In this document: positions 18,997 through 27,433 of the stretch, piece by piece | Position numbering within the stretch: the first letter of the stretch is position 1 | Layout of the letters: every line of letters starts with the position of its first letter | Assembly (NCBI RefSeq): GCF_900129905.1 | Contig: NZ_FQXG01000008.1 | Location: forward strand, 198,152 to 262,151 | Source: Ferrimonas marina | GTDB lineage: Bacteria > Pseudomonadota > Gammaproteobacteria > Enterobacterales > Shewanellaceae | Length of the DNA stretch: 64,000 bases | Direction: 5' to 3' | Made by a program: the position numbers and the translations under genes | Notes under the pieces: generated by a model | Told to the model about the DNA's origin: nothing | The model's database searches: none | Seen by the model: the letters and a program-made list of their open reading frames with translations, nothing else

Positions 18997-20040
18997 ATGA
19001 AAAAGTTATGGATTGCCGGTTTGCTGGCGTTGATTGGGGTGGTCGGGATCACCGCCGCCTGGTATGGCAACCGTCAGGTCAATCCCATCGCCTTTGCCAT
19101 CCACGCCGGCGCAGGCACCATCGACCCACAAGCGATGGATGATGCGACCCAGGAGGCGGTGATCACCACCCTGGATCGCGCCCTGGCAGCGGGCTATACC
19201 CACCTGCAGTCCGGCGGCGATGCCCTGGGTGCAGTGGCTCGGGCGGTGGTGATCCTGGAGGACTCGCCGCTGTTTAACGCCGGTGTGGGTGCCGTCTACA
19301 CCTTTGAGGGTGGCCATGAGTTGGACGCCTCCATCATGTCCGGCCGCGACCGTCAGGCCGGTGCCGTGGCCAGCGTGACCCGGGTGAAGAACCCCATCCT
19401 GGCCGCGCAAGCGGTGATGAACGATTCCCCCCATGTGATGCTCAGTGGCGAAGGGGCCGACCAGTTCGCCCGTGAGCAGGGGCTGGAGTGGGTCGATAAC
19501 GATCATTTCAATACCCCCCACCGGCGCCAGAGCCTGGAGCGGGCCAAGGCCAAGCTGATGGCTCAGGCCTCGGTGGACCAGTTGCCGCTGGATCAGCGCA
19601 GTGGCACGGTGGGTGCGGTGGCACTGGATCGTAATGGCGATCTGGCGGCGGCCACCTCCACCGGCGGCATGACCGCCAAACGCTGGGGCCGGATCGGCGA
19701 TTCCCCCATCATTGGTGCCGGCACCTTTGCCGATAACCAAAGCTGTGCCGTATCCGCTACAGGGCATGGTGAGTTCTTTATTCGCTACAACGTTGCTGCA
19801 GACATCTGTGCCCGGGTACGCTACCTGGATGAGCCCCTGAGCAAGGCGGCGGACTGGGTGATCGGGCGTGAACTCAAAGGGGTCGGCGGCGACGGTGGAG
19901 TCATTGCGGTGGCCCCCAACGGCGAGGTGGCGATGCCCTTCAACACCCCGGGAATGTACCGAGCGGCCATCGACGGGGAGGGCAATAAGGTGATCGCCAT
20001 CTGGCAGGCCCCGCTGGTGGAACGCCAGTTAAATCGCTAG
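18997..20040 (+). CDS. Isoaspartyl peptidase/L-asparaginase family, exported or membrane-anchored
   Basis: An Ntn-hydrolase of the plant-type asparaginase/isoaspartyl dipeptidase family that self-cleaves ahead of a catalytic threonine, here Thr204 in SGTVGAVALD. Other family motifs are HAGAG near residue 37, NAGVGAV, STGGMTAKRWGRIGDSP and SATGHGE. Unlike the cytoplasmic E. coli IaaA, the 347-residue protein carries an N-terminal hydrophobic segment (about 4-22), so it is periplasmic or anchored. That extension is visible in the sequence; its biological reason is not. Confidence 0.88.
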   Translation: MKKLWIAGLLALIGVVGITAAWYGNRQVNPIAFAIHAGAGTIDPQAMDDATQEAVITTLDRALAAGYTHLQSGGDALGAVARAVVILEDSPLFNAGVGAVYTFEGGHELDASIMSGRDRQAGAVASVTRVKNPILAAQAVMNDSPHVMLSGEGADQFAREQGLEWVDNDHFNTPHRRQSLERAKAKLMAQASVDQLPLDQRSGTVGAVALDRNGDLAAATSTGGMTAKRWGRIGDSPIIGAGTFADNQSCAVSATGHGEFFIRYNVAADICARVRYLDEPLSKAADWVIGRELKGVGGDGGVIAVAPNGEVAMPFNTPGMYRAAIDGEGNKVIAIWQAPLVERQLNR

Positions 20041-20120
20041 CGACAATCGCCATTTTCCGCTGTCCTTGGGGACGCGAAGGACTATCTTTAAATGGCTGCA
20101 CCAAATGTGAGGGAGTGAGA

Positions 20121-20537
20121 ATGGAATCGGTTAAAATCCAAGACTATATGAATCGTCACCCGGTATTGCTGTCGGCCGAGATGCCGCTGTCTCAGGCGGT
20201 TGAACGGCTGCTTGATGCTGGCCAGGCCGGCGCACCGGTGGTGGACGGCGAACAACACCTGCTGGGTTTTGCCTCGGAGAAGGACTGCCTTTCGCTGCTG
20301 CTAAAAAGCAGCTACCACTGCGATCTCACTGCCACCGTGGCCGATGTGATGCGCACCGAGGTGCTGACCGTCGCCCCGGAGGCGTCGGTACTCTCGCTGG
20401 CGGACCAGATGCTGGGTGAAAAACCCAAGATCTACCCGGTGGTGGAAGAGGGCAAGGTGGTGGGAGTGATCGACCGGACCCTGGTACTTAAAGCGGTAAC
20501 CATTCACCTGAAGGTGTGCTTCCGTCACGCGGTTTAG
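20121..20537 (+). CDS. CBS-domain protein
   Basis: A 138-residue protein made of a tandem CBS pair (about residues 5-60 and 72-130) with no other domain. CBS pairs bind adenosyl ligands and regulate partner proteins; none is evident here. ATG 20121 has GAGGGAGTGAGA upstream, and the GTG at 20115 is inside that SD. It precedes cysE by 115 bp. Confidence 0.85.
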   Translation: MESVKIQDYMNRHPVLLSAEMPLSQAVERLLDAGQAGAPVVDGEQHLLGFASEKDCLSLLLKSSYHCDLTATVADVMRTEVLTVAPEASVLSLADQMLGEKPKIYPVVEEGKVVGVIDRTLVLKAVTIHLKVCFRHAV

Positions 20538-20652
20538 CGGGGCGTAAGTCGCAAATGCCATAACCATGGGCCAATTTGCGTTAAGAAAAACTGCAATACG
20601 TCCCAGCATTCCTTACTCTATTAGCCAATAGCGTTTTTTTGAGAGGTAAGGG

Positions 20653-21438
20653 ATGAAAGATCGGATATGGCAGCAGTTGCTCGGGGAAGCGGAACTCGTT
20701 ACCCGGCAGGAACCTTTGCTGACCAGTTATGTCCATACCTGCATCTTGAGCCACGCCAGTCTGGGCGGGGCCTTGAGCTTTATCCTATCGAACAAGGTGG
20801 CGGACGAAGTGATGTCCGCCATGGTGCTGCGTGAACTGCTGGAAGAGGCCTACACCCACGACCCCAGCATCATCGGCAATGCCGCCTTTGACATCGACGC
20901 CGTGTACCACCGTGACCCGGCGATCAAGGAACGACTCACCATCCTGCTGCACCTCAAGGGTTTCCAATCCATCCAGGTACACCGACTGGCCCACTACCTG
21001 TGGAACCGGGGGCGGGAGTCGCTGGCGCTGTTCCTGCAAAGCCGCAACTCCGAGGTGTATGGCATCGATATCCACCCGGCGGCCAAGATCGGCAAAGGGG
21101 TGATGTTCGATCACGCCACCGGCATCGTGGTGGGGGAAACCGCGGTGATTGAGGACAACGTCTCGATCCTGCAATCCGTCACCCTGGGGGGCACGGGCAA
21201 TGAGTCCGGTGACCGTCATCCCAAGATCCGCACCGGCGTGATGATCGGTGCCGGTGCCAAGGTACTGGGTAACATCGAGGTGGGCGAGGGTGCCAAGATC
21301 GGCGCCGGCTCGGTGGTGCTGGATGCGGTGCCGCCTCACGTTACCGTGGTGGGCGTACCGGCCCGTATCGTCGGCAAGCCCGGCTGCGAGCAGCCCTGCG
21401 AGACCATGGATCAGAATTTTCTGAGCGACGGGATCTGA
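20653..21438 (+). CDS. cysE: Serine O-acetyltransferase CysE
   Basis: Acetylates L-serine with acetyl-CoA, the first step of cysteine synthesis. The 261-residue hexapeptide-repeat enzyme shows the N-terminal helical domain, catalytic DIHPAAKIGKG and HATGIVVGETA, then repeated left-handed beta-helix turns ending VVGVPARIVG. The C-terminal Gly-Ile ending is what inserts into cysteine synthase to form the CysE-CysK complex. cysK and cysZ of the same pathway are elsewhere in the window. A SD (GAGAGGTAAGGG) precedes the ATG and a terminator follows. Confidence 0.96.
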   Translation: MKDRIWQQLLGEAELVTRQEPLLTSYVHTCILSHASLGGALSFILSNKVADEVMSAMVLRELLEEAYTHDPSIIGNAAFDIDAVYHRDPAIKERLTILLHLKGFQSIQVHRLAHYLWNRGRESLALFLQSRNSEVYGIDIHPAAKIGKGVMFDHATGIVVGETAVIEDNVSILQSVTLGGTGNESGDRHPKIRTGVMIGAGAKVLGNIEVGEGAKIGAGSVVLDAVPPHVTVVGVPARIVGKPGCEQPCETMDQNFLSDGI

Positions 21439-21458
21439 TCACCCCCTTGAGCAAACCC

Positions 21459-21488
21459 AAAAAAGCAGGCCACTGGCCTGCTTTTTTT
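21459..21488. terminator. Bidirectional terminator, cysE / SGNH operon
   Basis: AGCAGGCC (21464-21471), loop ACT, GGCCTGCT (21475-21482), flanked by an A-run and a T-run. It serves cysE and, on the other strand, the four-gene glycerolipid-type operon. Confidence 0.9.
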
Positions 21489-21504
21489 GTGGTTGCGCGT
21501 CGGT

Positions 21505-22203
21505 TCAGCTGCTGCAGTGCAACAGCGCTGCATCGGCCCAGAGCCGGTGGGTATTGGGGCCGGGGTGAAACTGGTCCGGTGCCAGATCGGCGTCCAGATC
21601 CGGGATGGTCAGCAAGCGCACCCCGTTGTGCTGCTGGATCAGCTGCACCAGCGCCCGGTTGTAGCCGCGACAGCGCATGCCCAGCCAGGCATTGAGAGGC
21701 CAGGGCAGGCGGGGAAAGCGCTCCATCGGTGGCAATGCGGTCAGCAGGATCTTCGGTTGGCCCTGTTGCTGCAGTGACTGGATCAGCTCAGACAGGGTCA
21801 CCTGCCAGCGCCGGGCAGAGCGCACCGAGAGGATGTCATTGACCCCCAGGGAGACGATGACCAGGTCCGGCGGCGTCTGTACCTGGGCCAGCATCGGCAG
21901 GGCCTGCTCGGTGGTCAGGCCCGACTGGGCCAACAGTTGCCACTGGACCCGATGCTGGCAGGCCAGCTGGTTTACCAGGTGCCCCACCAGGGTGTGGTTG
22001 CGGTGGGGGATCCCCACCCCGGCAGCGGCGGAGTCGCCCAAGATCAGCAAGGACAACGCGCTGCCCTCGCCCTGGCTGCCGAGCCGGGGGCCCGGTGCTT
22101 CCGGCAATTGCGGGGTGCGCCAGCGTACCCAGCGCCCCTGCAACCAGAACAGCGGTGCTAACAACCACAGGGCGGATTCAGCATAACGTGAGGGACGGGG
22201 CAT
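21505..22203 (-). CDS. SGNH/GDSL-family lipase or esterase
   Basis: A 232-residue hydrolase. Block I is ILGDSAAAG (nucleophile Ser), block III is GVNDI, and the catalytic Asp/His pair is in DQFHPGP near the C-terminus. The N-terminus has a hydrophobic stretch (about 11-22) that may anchor or export it. It starts 19 bp after the FGGY kinase with a good SD (AAGGAA), so it is the last gene of that operon. In that context a lipid esterase or deacylase role is plausible, but the substrate cannot be read from sequence. Confidence 0.8.
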   Translation of the reverse strand: MPRPSRYAESALWLLAPLFWLQGRWVRWRTPQLPEAPGPRLGSQGEGSALSLLILGDSAAAGVGIPHRNHTLVGHLVNQLACQHRVQWQLLAQSGLTTEQALPMLAQVQTPPDLVIVSLGVNDILSVRSARRWQVTLSELIQSLQQQGQPKILLTALPPMERFPRLPWPLNAWLGMRCRGYNRALVQLIQQHNGVRLLTIPDLDADLAPDQFHPGPNTHRLWADAALLHCSS

Positions 22204-22222
22204 AGGGGTTCCTTATGGCGGC

Positions 22223-23632
22223 TCAGTCAGAGTGTGGCAGAACCGCGGCTTGCGGGTGGCACATCGCCTGCTGGGCGCTTTCAACGTCGGGGTGCCAGCC
22301 CAGGGCCAGTGCGCCGCACACCGCGGCTCCCAGCGCCGAGGCCTCGTTGGTGTGCATACGCTGAACAGGCAAGTTCAGATGATTGGCCAGACACTGCAAC
22401 AGGGGCAGCGAGCGACTGCCTCCGCCGGCAACCCGGCAGTGACTCAGAACGATTCGATGGCGTCGGGCCAGTTGCTGTGCCTGGGTCTGGATGGTCTCCA
22501 GGATCACCGCCACAGCGGCGCGATACAGGGCAGCCAATCCCCATTGATGGTGCAGGCTGTCCAGCTCCGCCATCGCCGCGTCATCCCCCGCAAGTCGGGG
22601 CCACAGTGCCCGCAGCGACTCCACCAAGGCCGCTGCTGGCGGGTGAACCAGGCCAGCTTGCAGGCTGGCCTGGCCCGGCCCGACACTGTAACGCTGGATA
22701 AGCTGGTCCAGCATGGCCATGCCCTGTGGCAGCAGCCGTTCGGTCAGAAAGCCCTCGGGGGTGGCGGCGGGATAGGGCGGCATCAGCAAGCCGGCATTGA
22801 TGGGGTCTGGGCTGTAGAGGTTGAGGCTGATGGCGCTGCCCAGACTGATGTTGAGCACACCGCGATGTTGGCCACCACAACCGAGTACCTCGCAGGCCTT
22901 GTCACCGCCGGTCACCAGTACCGGCATCGGTGTCAGCCCCAACGCCTGTTGGCTGGGAACATTGAGGGTGCCGGCCTCGCTGCCTGGCGGGAGCAGCGGA
23001 TAGAGCTGGTCCGGATGCAGGCCGAACGCGGCCCAGCGCCAGTGGCCCTGCGGGTACCAGGTTTTTTGGTGATAGTTAAACGGCAGGTAACCCACCTGGC
23101 TGGCCAGCGAGTCAACGCAACGGCCCGTCAGGCGCTGGGTCAGGTAGGCTGACAGGGTTGCCAGGGTGTGGCAGCGCTGCCACTGCTTGGGTCGGTAATG
23201 GGCCAGGCGCAGTGCTGGTGCCTTGCGCCTGGCCTCTACCACGCGCTGATGCCAGGGGGGCAGCGCCAGCAGCGCGCGCCAGGGCTGTGGCAGCGGCGGT
23301 AGAGAGGGAACCTGGCGTTGGTCCGGCCACAGCAGGGCAGGCCCCAATGGCACGCCCTTAGCATCCAGTGCCAAGTAGCTGTTGCGTTGGGTGGTCAGCG
23401 CCAGGGCGGCTACCAATGTGCTGGGATGCTGGGCCCGGGCGGCACGAACCGCGTGACAGAGCGCTTGCCAGAACCGCTCTGCCGGTAGCTCTGCCCAGCC
23501 AGGATACTCGCTGAGGTAGGGGGGACTCAGTGGCTCCTTGGCCTGTCCCAGGATCTCGCCATTGGCCGCCACCAGCAGGGCACGGACACTCTGGGTGCCC
23601 ACATCGACGGCGAGAATGACCGGATCAGCCAT
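22223..23632 (-). CDS. FGGY-family carbohydrate kinase
   Basis: A two-domain actin-fold sugar or polyol kinase of 469 residues. The N-terminal phosphate-binding strand is ILAVDVGTQSVRALL; the second nucleotide motif is around VTGGDKACEVLGCGG and RVAGGGSRSLPLLQ. FGGY members phosphorylate glycerol, xylulose, ribulose, erythritol and others, and the specificity here is not evident. Start 23632 (Met-Ala-Asp-Pro) overlaps the stop of the GlpD-like gene by 8 bases. Its neighbours suggest glycerol or a glycerol-like polyol. Confidence 0.82.
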   Translation of the reverse strand: MADPVILAVDVGTQSVRALLVAANGEILGQAKEPLSPPYLSEYPGWAELPAERFWQALCHAVRAARAQHPSTLVAALALTTQRNSYLALDAKGVPLGPALLWPDQRQVPSLPPLPQPWRALLALPPWHQRVVEARRKAPALRLAHYRPKQWQRCHTLATLSAYLTQRLTGRCVDSLASQVGYLPFNYHQKTWYPQGHWRWAAFGLHPDQLYPLLPPGSEAGTLNVPSQQALGLTPMPVLVTGGDKACEVLGCGGQHRGVLNISLGSAISLNLYSPDPINAGLLMPPYPAATPEGFLTERLLPQGMAMLDQLIQRYSVGPGQASLQAGLVHPPAAALVESLRALWPRLAGDDAAMAELDSLHHQWGLAALYRAAVAVILETIQTQAQQLARRHRIVLSHCRVAGGGSRSLPLLQCLANHLNLPVQRMHTNEASALGAAVCGALALGWHPDVESAQQAMCHPQAAVLPHSD

Positions 23633-25103
23633 GACCGGGACCATGCCAGCGTTCGAACTCTTGCCAGTACTGCTGCCATTGCAGCTGCCATTGCGGTTGG
23701 CTCCAGCCCAGGGCGTCGTTACACAGCTGCTCTATCTCCTGCTGGTAGTCCCGCAATGATTGTCCCAGGCTCCAGCCCAGTCGCGTGCGGCGCAGAAGCA
23801 GATCGGACAGTTGCTCAATGGCACCGTGCCGGGCCCAGTAGGCCAGCTCGTGCCGATGCACCAGGCTGTCGCCAATAAGGCTGCCATCCCAGCGAGGCAG
23901 GCCTTGCAATGGCTGGTCGGCTTGCGCGGTGCGGGTCGGCAGAAGCCCCTGTTGCTGGGCCAGGGCGAGCGCTTCCTCGGCCATGGCCACGAAGGTGGTG
24001 AGCTTGCCCCCAGTGATGCTGATCAGCCCCGGTTGCTGCCATAGCAGGTGCTCCCGGCTGGCATCGGAGGGGGCCTGGTTGTCATCGCTGTTGGCCAGGA
24101 TCGGGCGCAAGCCGGACCAACTGGCCAGTAGCGGTGGGGTCTTGGTTATCCCCAGTAGCGGCAGCACCTTGAGCAGGTAGCGCTGCTCCTCTTCACTGAT
24201 CTGGGTCGGCTGGGCCTTATCGGCCAGATGATCCAGATCCGTGGTGCCGAGGACGCTGGCACCTGCCCAGGGGTAGCAGAACACCACGCGCCGATCTTCC
24301 GGGTGATACAGGGTCAGTGCGGCGTTGAGGGGCAGATCCCGTTGGTGGAACATCAGGTGGCTACCGCGCAGGGGACGGATAACCCGGTTCTCTGGCAGTG
24401 GGTGCAAGCCGTCTGCCCAGACACCGGCGGCGTTGATCACCATCCTGGCGTGTAAGGTTTGGTCCTGGCAGACGACACCGGTGATCTGCTCTCCGTCTCG
24501 GATCAGCTCGGTCACCGGGCTGTAGTGACGCAGTGCCGCACCGTATTGGACCGCCTCCTCCAGGGTACGCAGCACCAGGGCGGCATCATCGGCGACGGCG
24601 TCGAAGTAGTGGTGGGCGCTTTCGAAGGCACTGAAGGAGAAGCCCGGCTGCAGCTTGGACAGGCTGGCCAGATCCAGCCGTCGTGGACGATGCAGTGCCG
24701 GGGCCTGGGCAAAGTAGTGATAGAGCTTAAGGGCCAGCCCCATGGCCCAGGCCGGGGTGGGGTCGCTGCTGCGGTGAAGAAACAGATAGGGCAGGGGAGT
24801 GATCAGATCCGGCCAGCGTTGGCGCAGCTGCTCCCGGGAAGCGGCCGCCTCCCGGGTCAGGCGCCATTGCCCCTGGGCCAGGTAGCGTAGCCCGCCGTGC
24901 ACCATCTTTGAGCTGAAATTGGAGGTGCCGGAGGCAAAGTCGCCACGCTCCAGCAACAGGCAGCGCCAGCCCCGCCTCGCCCCTTCCCGCAGGATCCCGG
25001 CACCGGTGATACCCCCACCGATGACAATCAGATCCCAGGGCTGCTGTGCCTGGCACTGGGCCAGACTGCGTTGTACCGCGTCAGTCAGGCTGGGCCGGCT
25101 CAT
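23625..25103 (-). CDS. GlpD-like FAD-dependent glycerol-3-phosphate dehydrogenase
   Basis: An FAD enzyme of 492 residues of the GlpD/GlpA family. It has the dinucleotide motif VIGGGITGAGILREGARRG near residue 27, SSKMVHGGLRYL, RPLRGSHLMF and the C-terminal helical domain. Family members oxidise glycerol-3-phosphate to DHAP at the membrane and pass electrons to quinone. Its ATG overlaps the preceding stop as ATGA. Whether this is the housekeeping GlpD or a paralogue dedicated to this operon cannot be decided from this window; its company with an AGPS-like protein favours a specialised role. Confidence 0.85.
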   Translation of the reverse strand: MSRPSLTDAVQRSLAQCQAQQPWDLIVIGGGITGAGILREGARRGWRCLLLERGDFASGTSNFSSKMVHGGLRYLAQGQWRLTREAAASREQLRQRWPDLITPLPYLFLHRSSDPTPAWAMGLALKLYHYFAQAPALHRPRRLDLASLSKLQPGFSFSAFESAHHYFDAVADDAALVLRTLEEAVQYGAALRHYSPVTELIRDGEQITGVVCQDQTLHARMVINAAGVWADGLHPLPENRVIRPLRGSHLMFHQRDLPLNAALTLYHPEDRRVVFCYPWAGASVLGTTDLDHLADKAQPTQISEEEQRYLLKVLPLLGITKTPPLLASWSGLRPILANSDDNQAPSDASREHLLWQQPGLISITGGKLTTFVAMAEEALALAQQQGLLPTRTAQADQPLQGLPRWDGSLIGDSLVHRHELAYWARHGAIEQLSDLLLRRTRLGWSLGQSLRDYQQEIEQLCNDALGWSQPQWQLQWQQYWQEFERWHGPGHG

Positions 25104-26680
25104 GGCAGCAACACACCGGGATTGAGTCGTTGATCCGGATCCAGTTGCTGACTCAGGGCCTCCAGCGCCTGCTGTCCGGTTTGGCCTATTTCGGCACTGA
25201 GATAGGGCTTGTGGTCCTGTCCCACCCCGTGCTGATGAGAGATGGTGCCCCCCACCGCAACGATGGCTTCGCTGGCGGCCCGCTTGAGCCGTTGCCAGTG
25301 ATCCAGGGCTTGCTCGGCAGAGCCGGCGTAGGGGAACAGGTAGGTGACGTACAGGCTGGCGCCTTGCGGATAGACATGGCTGATGTGGCTGAAGACCAGC
25401 ACAGGTTGCCCTTGTGCGGTCAACGCGTTGTTCAGGGCAGCCTCGATGGTCTGGCGCAGCCGCTCCAGTTGATCCCAGCCGATGGCGGTTTCCAGGGTAT
25501 CCAGGCAGTAGCCCGCCTGCCACAGGGGGTCGCGCAGATGGGGGGCGTCAAATCGCTTGCTCGCCCATTTCCGGCCCAGGCTGGCGCTATGCCAGACCGC
25601 GCCGGCGCCATTGAGGGCGCGCTTGATGGTGCCAACCGGACGCCGGGCTGAGGAGGAGACCGACCACACCAGCAACACCGGCGCTTGTTGGATCCCACGC
25701 AGCTTCAACAGCCGATACAGCCAGGCCCGACGACGCTCGAACAGCGACAGCATCAACTGTACTTCGCTCTCGTTGGGGTGGCTGAGGCGAAACATGCTGG
25801 CCTGGACACCCTGCTGCACCAGCTGTTGCACCGCCTGTTTGGCCCGACGCCAGTCGGGCAGGAAACTGACAAAGAACTGCTCCTTTGCCGGCTTGGGCTG
25901 CACCCGCACCGTCACCTGGGACAGGATCCCTAAGCGACCCTCTGAGCCCAGTAGCAGTTCCCGCCAGTTGGGGCCGGCGGCGCTGGCGGGTAAGGGTGGC
26001 AGCACCCAGCGATCGGTCAGGGTGTGTACCACCGCGCCAGCAAACAGCTGCTCGATGCGACCATAGCCCAGGCTCTGTTGACCGCTGGAGCGGGTGGCAA
26101 CCCAGCCGCCGAGGGTGGAAAACTCAAAGGATTGGGGGAAATGACCCAGGGTATAGCCCTGGGCATTGAGTGCGGCTTCCAGTTGGGGGCCGCTGATCCC
26201 GGCACCAAAGGTGGCCAGGCGGTTTTCACTGTCCAGCCGCAGCAAGCGGTTGAAGCGGCCCATGGCGATGGTCAGCACCGGGCGTTGTCCCGGACGGGGG
26301 CTGACGTGACCGGTGACACTGGTACCGCCTCCGTAGGGGATGATATCCAGGTCCATCTCTTTGGCCAGGTTAAGGCATTGGCGCAGCTCATCGTCGTTAC
26401 CGGGCTGGGCCACGGCGTCGGGCACCCGGCCGGGTTGTCCAGACTTCAGGGCGATCCAATCCGGCAGGCTTTGGCCGCGGCTGAAGGTCAGCCGGGTCAT
26501 GGGGGTGCAGTCCCAGCAGGGGTGCTCAGGCAGGCGAGAGGGGGGCAACAGGGCCAGGACATCCTGCAGCGTTGCCTGGGGCGGCAGTTGCGGTGAGCCC
26601 AGGCGCTGTTCCAGCAGGGGGAAGGCACTGGGGGGCAGTGGCTGGGTATGCCGGCTCCATCCATTCCAGATCCGCTCCAT
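25100..26680 (-). CDS. AGPS-like FAD-binding oxidase (alkylglycerone-phosphate synthase family)
   Basis: A VAO/PCMH-fold flavoprotein of 526 residues. IIPYGGGTSVTG, FSTLGGWVATRSSGQ and LLGSEGRLGIL match the FAD domain of alkyldihydroxyacetonephosphate synthase, the enzyme that makes the ether bond of ether lipids. The C-terminal GGTISHQHGVG corresponds to the AGPS His-His-His motif but reads His-Gln-His. D-lactate- and glycolate-oxidase relatives share the fold, so a dehydrogenase function remains possible. It is first in a four-gene operon, with a long structured leader upstream. Confidence 0.78.
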   Translation of the reverse strand: MERIWNGWSRHTQPLPPSAFPLLEQRLGSPQLPPQATLQDVLALLPPSRLPEHPCWDCTPMTRLTFSRGQSLPDWIALKSGQPGRVPDAVAQPGNDDELRQCLNLAKEMDLDIIPYGGGTSVTGHVSPRPGQRPVLTIAMGRFNRLLRLDSENRLATFGAGISGPQLEAALNAQGYTLGHFPQSFEFSTLGGWVATRSSGQQSLGYGRIEQLFAGAVVHTLTDRWVLPPLPASAAGPNWRELLLGSEGRLGILSQVTVRVQPKPAKEQFFVSFLPDWRRAKQAVQQLVQQGVQASMFRLSHPNESEVQLMLSLFERRRAWLYRLLKLRGIQQAPVLLVWSVSSSARRPVGTIKRALNGAGAVWHSASLGRKWASKRFDAPHLRDPLWQAGYCLDTLETAIGWDQLERLRQTIEAALNNALTAQGQPVLVFSHISHVYPQGASLYVTYLFPYAGSAEQALDHWQRLKRAASEAIVAVGGTISHQHGVGQDHKPYLSAEIGQTGQQALEALSQQLDPDQRLNPGVLLP

Positions 26681-26766
26681 CTTTCCCCCTAAACACTGCT
26701 CATCTCATTGTTAAATTTATGTAAAGTGTCGCGTAATTGCCACTGATATCTGGTCGCACGGACGGC

Positions 26767-26905
26767 AAAAAAAAACGGCGCCTAGGGCACCGTAAGGGTT
26801 GTCAATGGAGGAGTGTCGCCCAGTAGGGGGGCTAGAAAGCCCCGATTCGGGGATTCTGAGCTGAGCCGCAACCAAGCGAACCCTTTAAGGGTAGACAAAA
26901 ATAGG
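26767..26905 (-). promoter_or_regulatory. Candidate structured leader/attenuator of the AGPS-like operon
   Basis: Read on the minus strand, this segment holds CCCTTAAAGGG (26891-26881), then a pair of mutually exclusive hairpins sharing the CCCC at 26840-26843. One pairs GGGGCT/AGCCCC (26828-26843); the other pairs CCCCG/CGGGG (26840-26852). AAGGGTT (26885-26879) can pair with AACCCTT (26800-26794), closing the domain. Immediately after comes an intrinsic terminator, ACGGtGCC-CTA-GGCgCCGT plus a run of nine T (26793-26767). The terminator is about 90 nt upstream of the first gene. The layout resembles a riboswitch aptamer plus terminator; a free-standing sRNA is the alternative. I match it to no known class. 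Confidence 0.45.
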
Positions 26906-27146
26906 ATAGTGCGAGAAAAATTTCTTTAATATTCAGGCTTGAGCACCCATAAGCCTGACTTTATTGAACGTAAGTGCAGTTTCATCAGGAGTTACTGGCG
27001 GGGCTAGCGCGAGCTTGTTGTGCGTTTTCCGTTTAGAGCTCAGTGAGGTGAGGGCTATTTGAGTAACCTGTTGAAGTTACTGCAAATATATAAGATGGCC
27101 CTGTAAATGTGGCAATTTGAGCTTAAGTGTCTGATAAGTAATGTTA

Positions 27147-27250
27147 AATAAAAAAGGCTTTACCCGCCAGGGCAGTCGGGTTAGCTTGCACCCTGATGAC
27201 GGCGGGCCGAGCCGCGGGCCAGGATGTTAGCGGTTCGGCACCACATTATA
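27147..27250 (-). ncRNA. Candidate small RNA with own promoter and terminator
   Basis: On the minus strand a perfect -10 TATAAT (27250-27245) predicts a start near 27238. A strong nested hairpin follows: GGCT/AGCC, CCCGCC/GGCGGG and AGGG/CCCT between 27213 and 27156. It ends in TTTTTTATT at 27155-27147, giving a transcript of about 90 nt. The -35 (CTATGT) is poor, but a perfect dyad lies just upstream. No ORF overlaps it. Family unknown. Confidence 0.4.
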
Positions 27251-27258
27251 ATAATCAG

Positions 27259-27271
27259 ATGTGGATCACAT
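27259..27271. promoter_or_regulatory. Dyad ATGTG-GAT-CACAT
   Basis: A perfect 5-bp inverted repeat with a 3-bp spacer located just upstream of the predicted sRNA -10. It resembles a CRP half-site pair but the spacing is too short for CRP. It could bind another dimeric regulator. Confidence 0.3.
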
Positions 27272-27433
27272 AGCCTTTTAAATATAAAAATCATGCGCTT
27301 AAACACTAAGTGCAGATAATTTATGTTTTCCCGGGTGGTATGCCGTATTTTTTGCGAAAAGGGACTGATAACATCGCCAGCCGTAAACGCCTTACCCTTG
27401 TCGCCTTCTGTTTGCAGGTTGGAGAAAATAATA

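Larger units (their letters stand above)
26681..27433. other. AT-richer 750-bp intergenic region
   Basis: The region between the AGPS-like gene and the first 43-residue peptide is visibly AT-richer than its flanks. It contains the operon leader (26767-26905) and the candidate sRNA (27147-27250). Between them (26906-27146), and from 27272 to 27433, I see no gene, only likely promoter DNA for the small peptides. Confidence 0.5.

Noticed and set aside
26840-26852. Possible tRNA T-arm (CCCCGATTCGGGG)
   Set aside because: The loop does not fit TTCRANY, and no acceptor, D or anticodon arms are nearby.
27259-27271. CRP binding site
   Set aside because: The dyad arms resemble TGTG/CACA but the spacing is 3 bp rather than the 6 bp between core motifs, and its position relative to the -10 is wrong for CRP.
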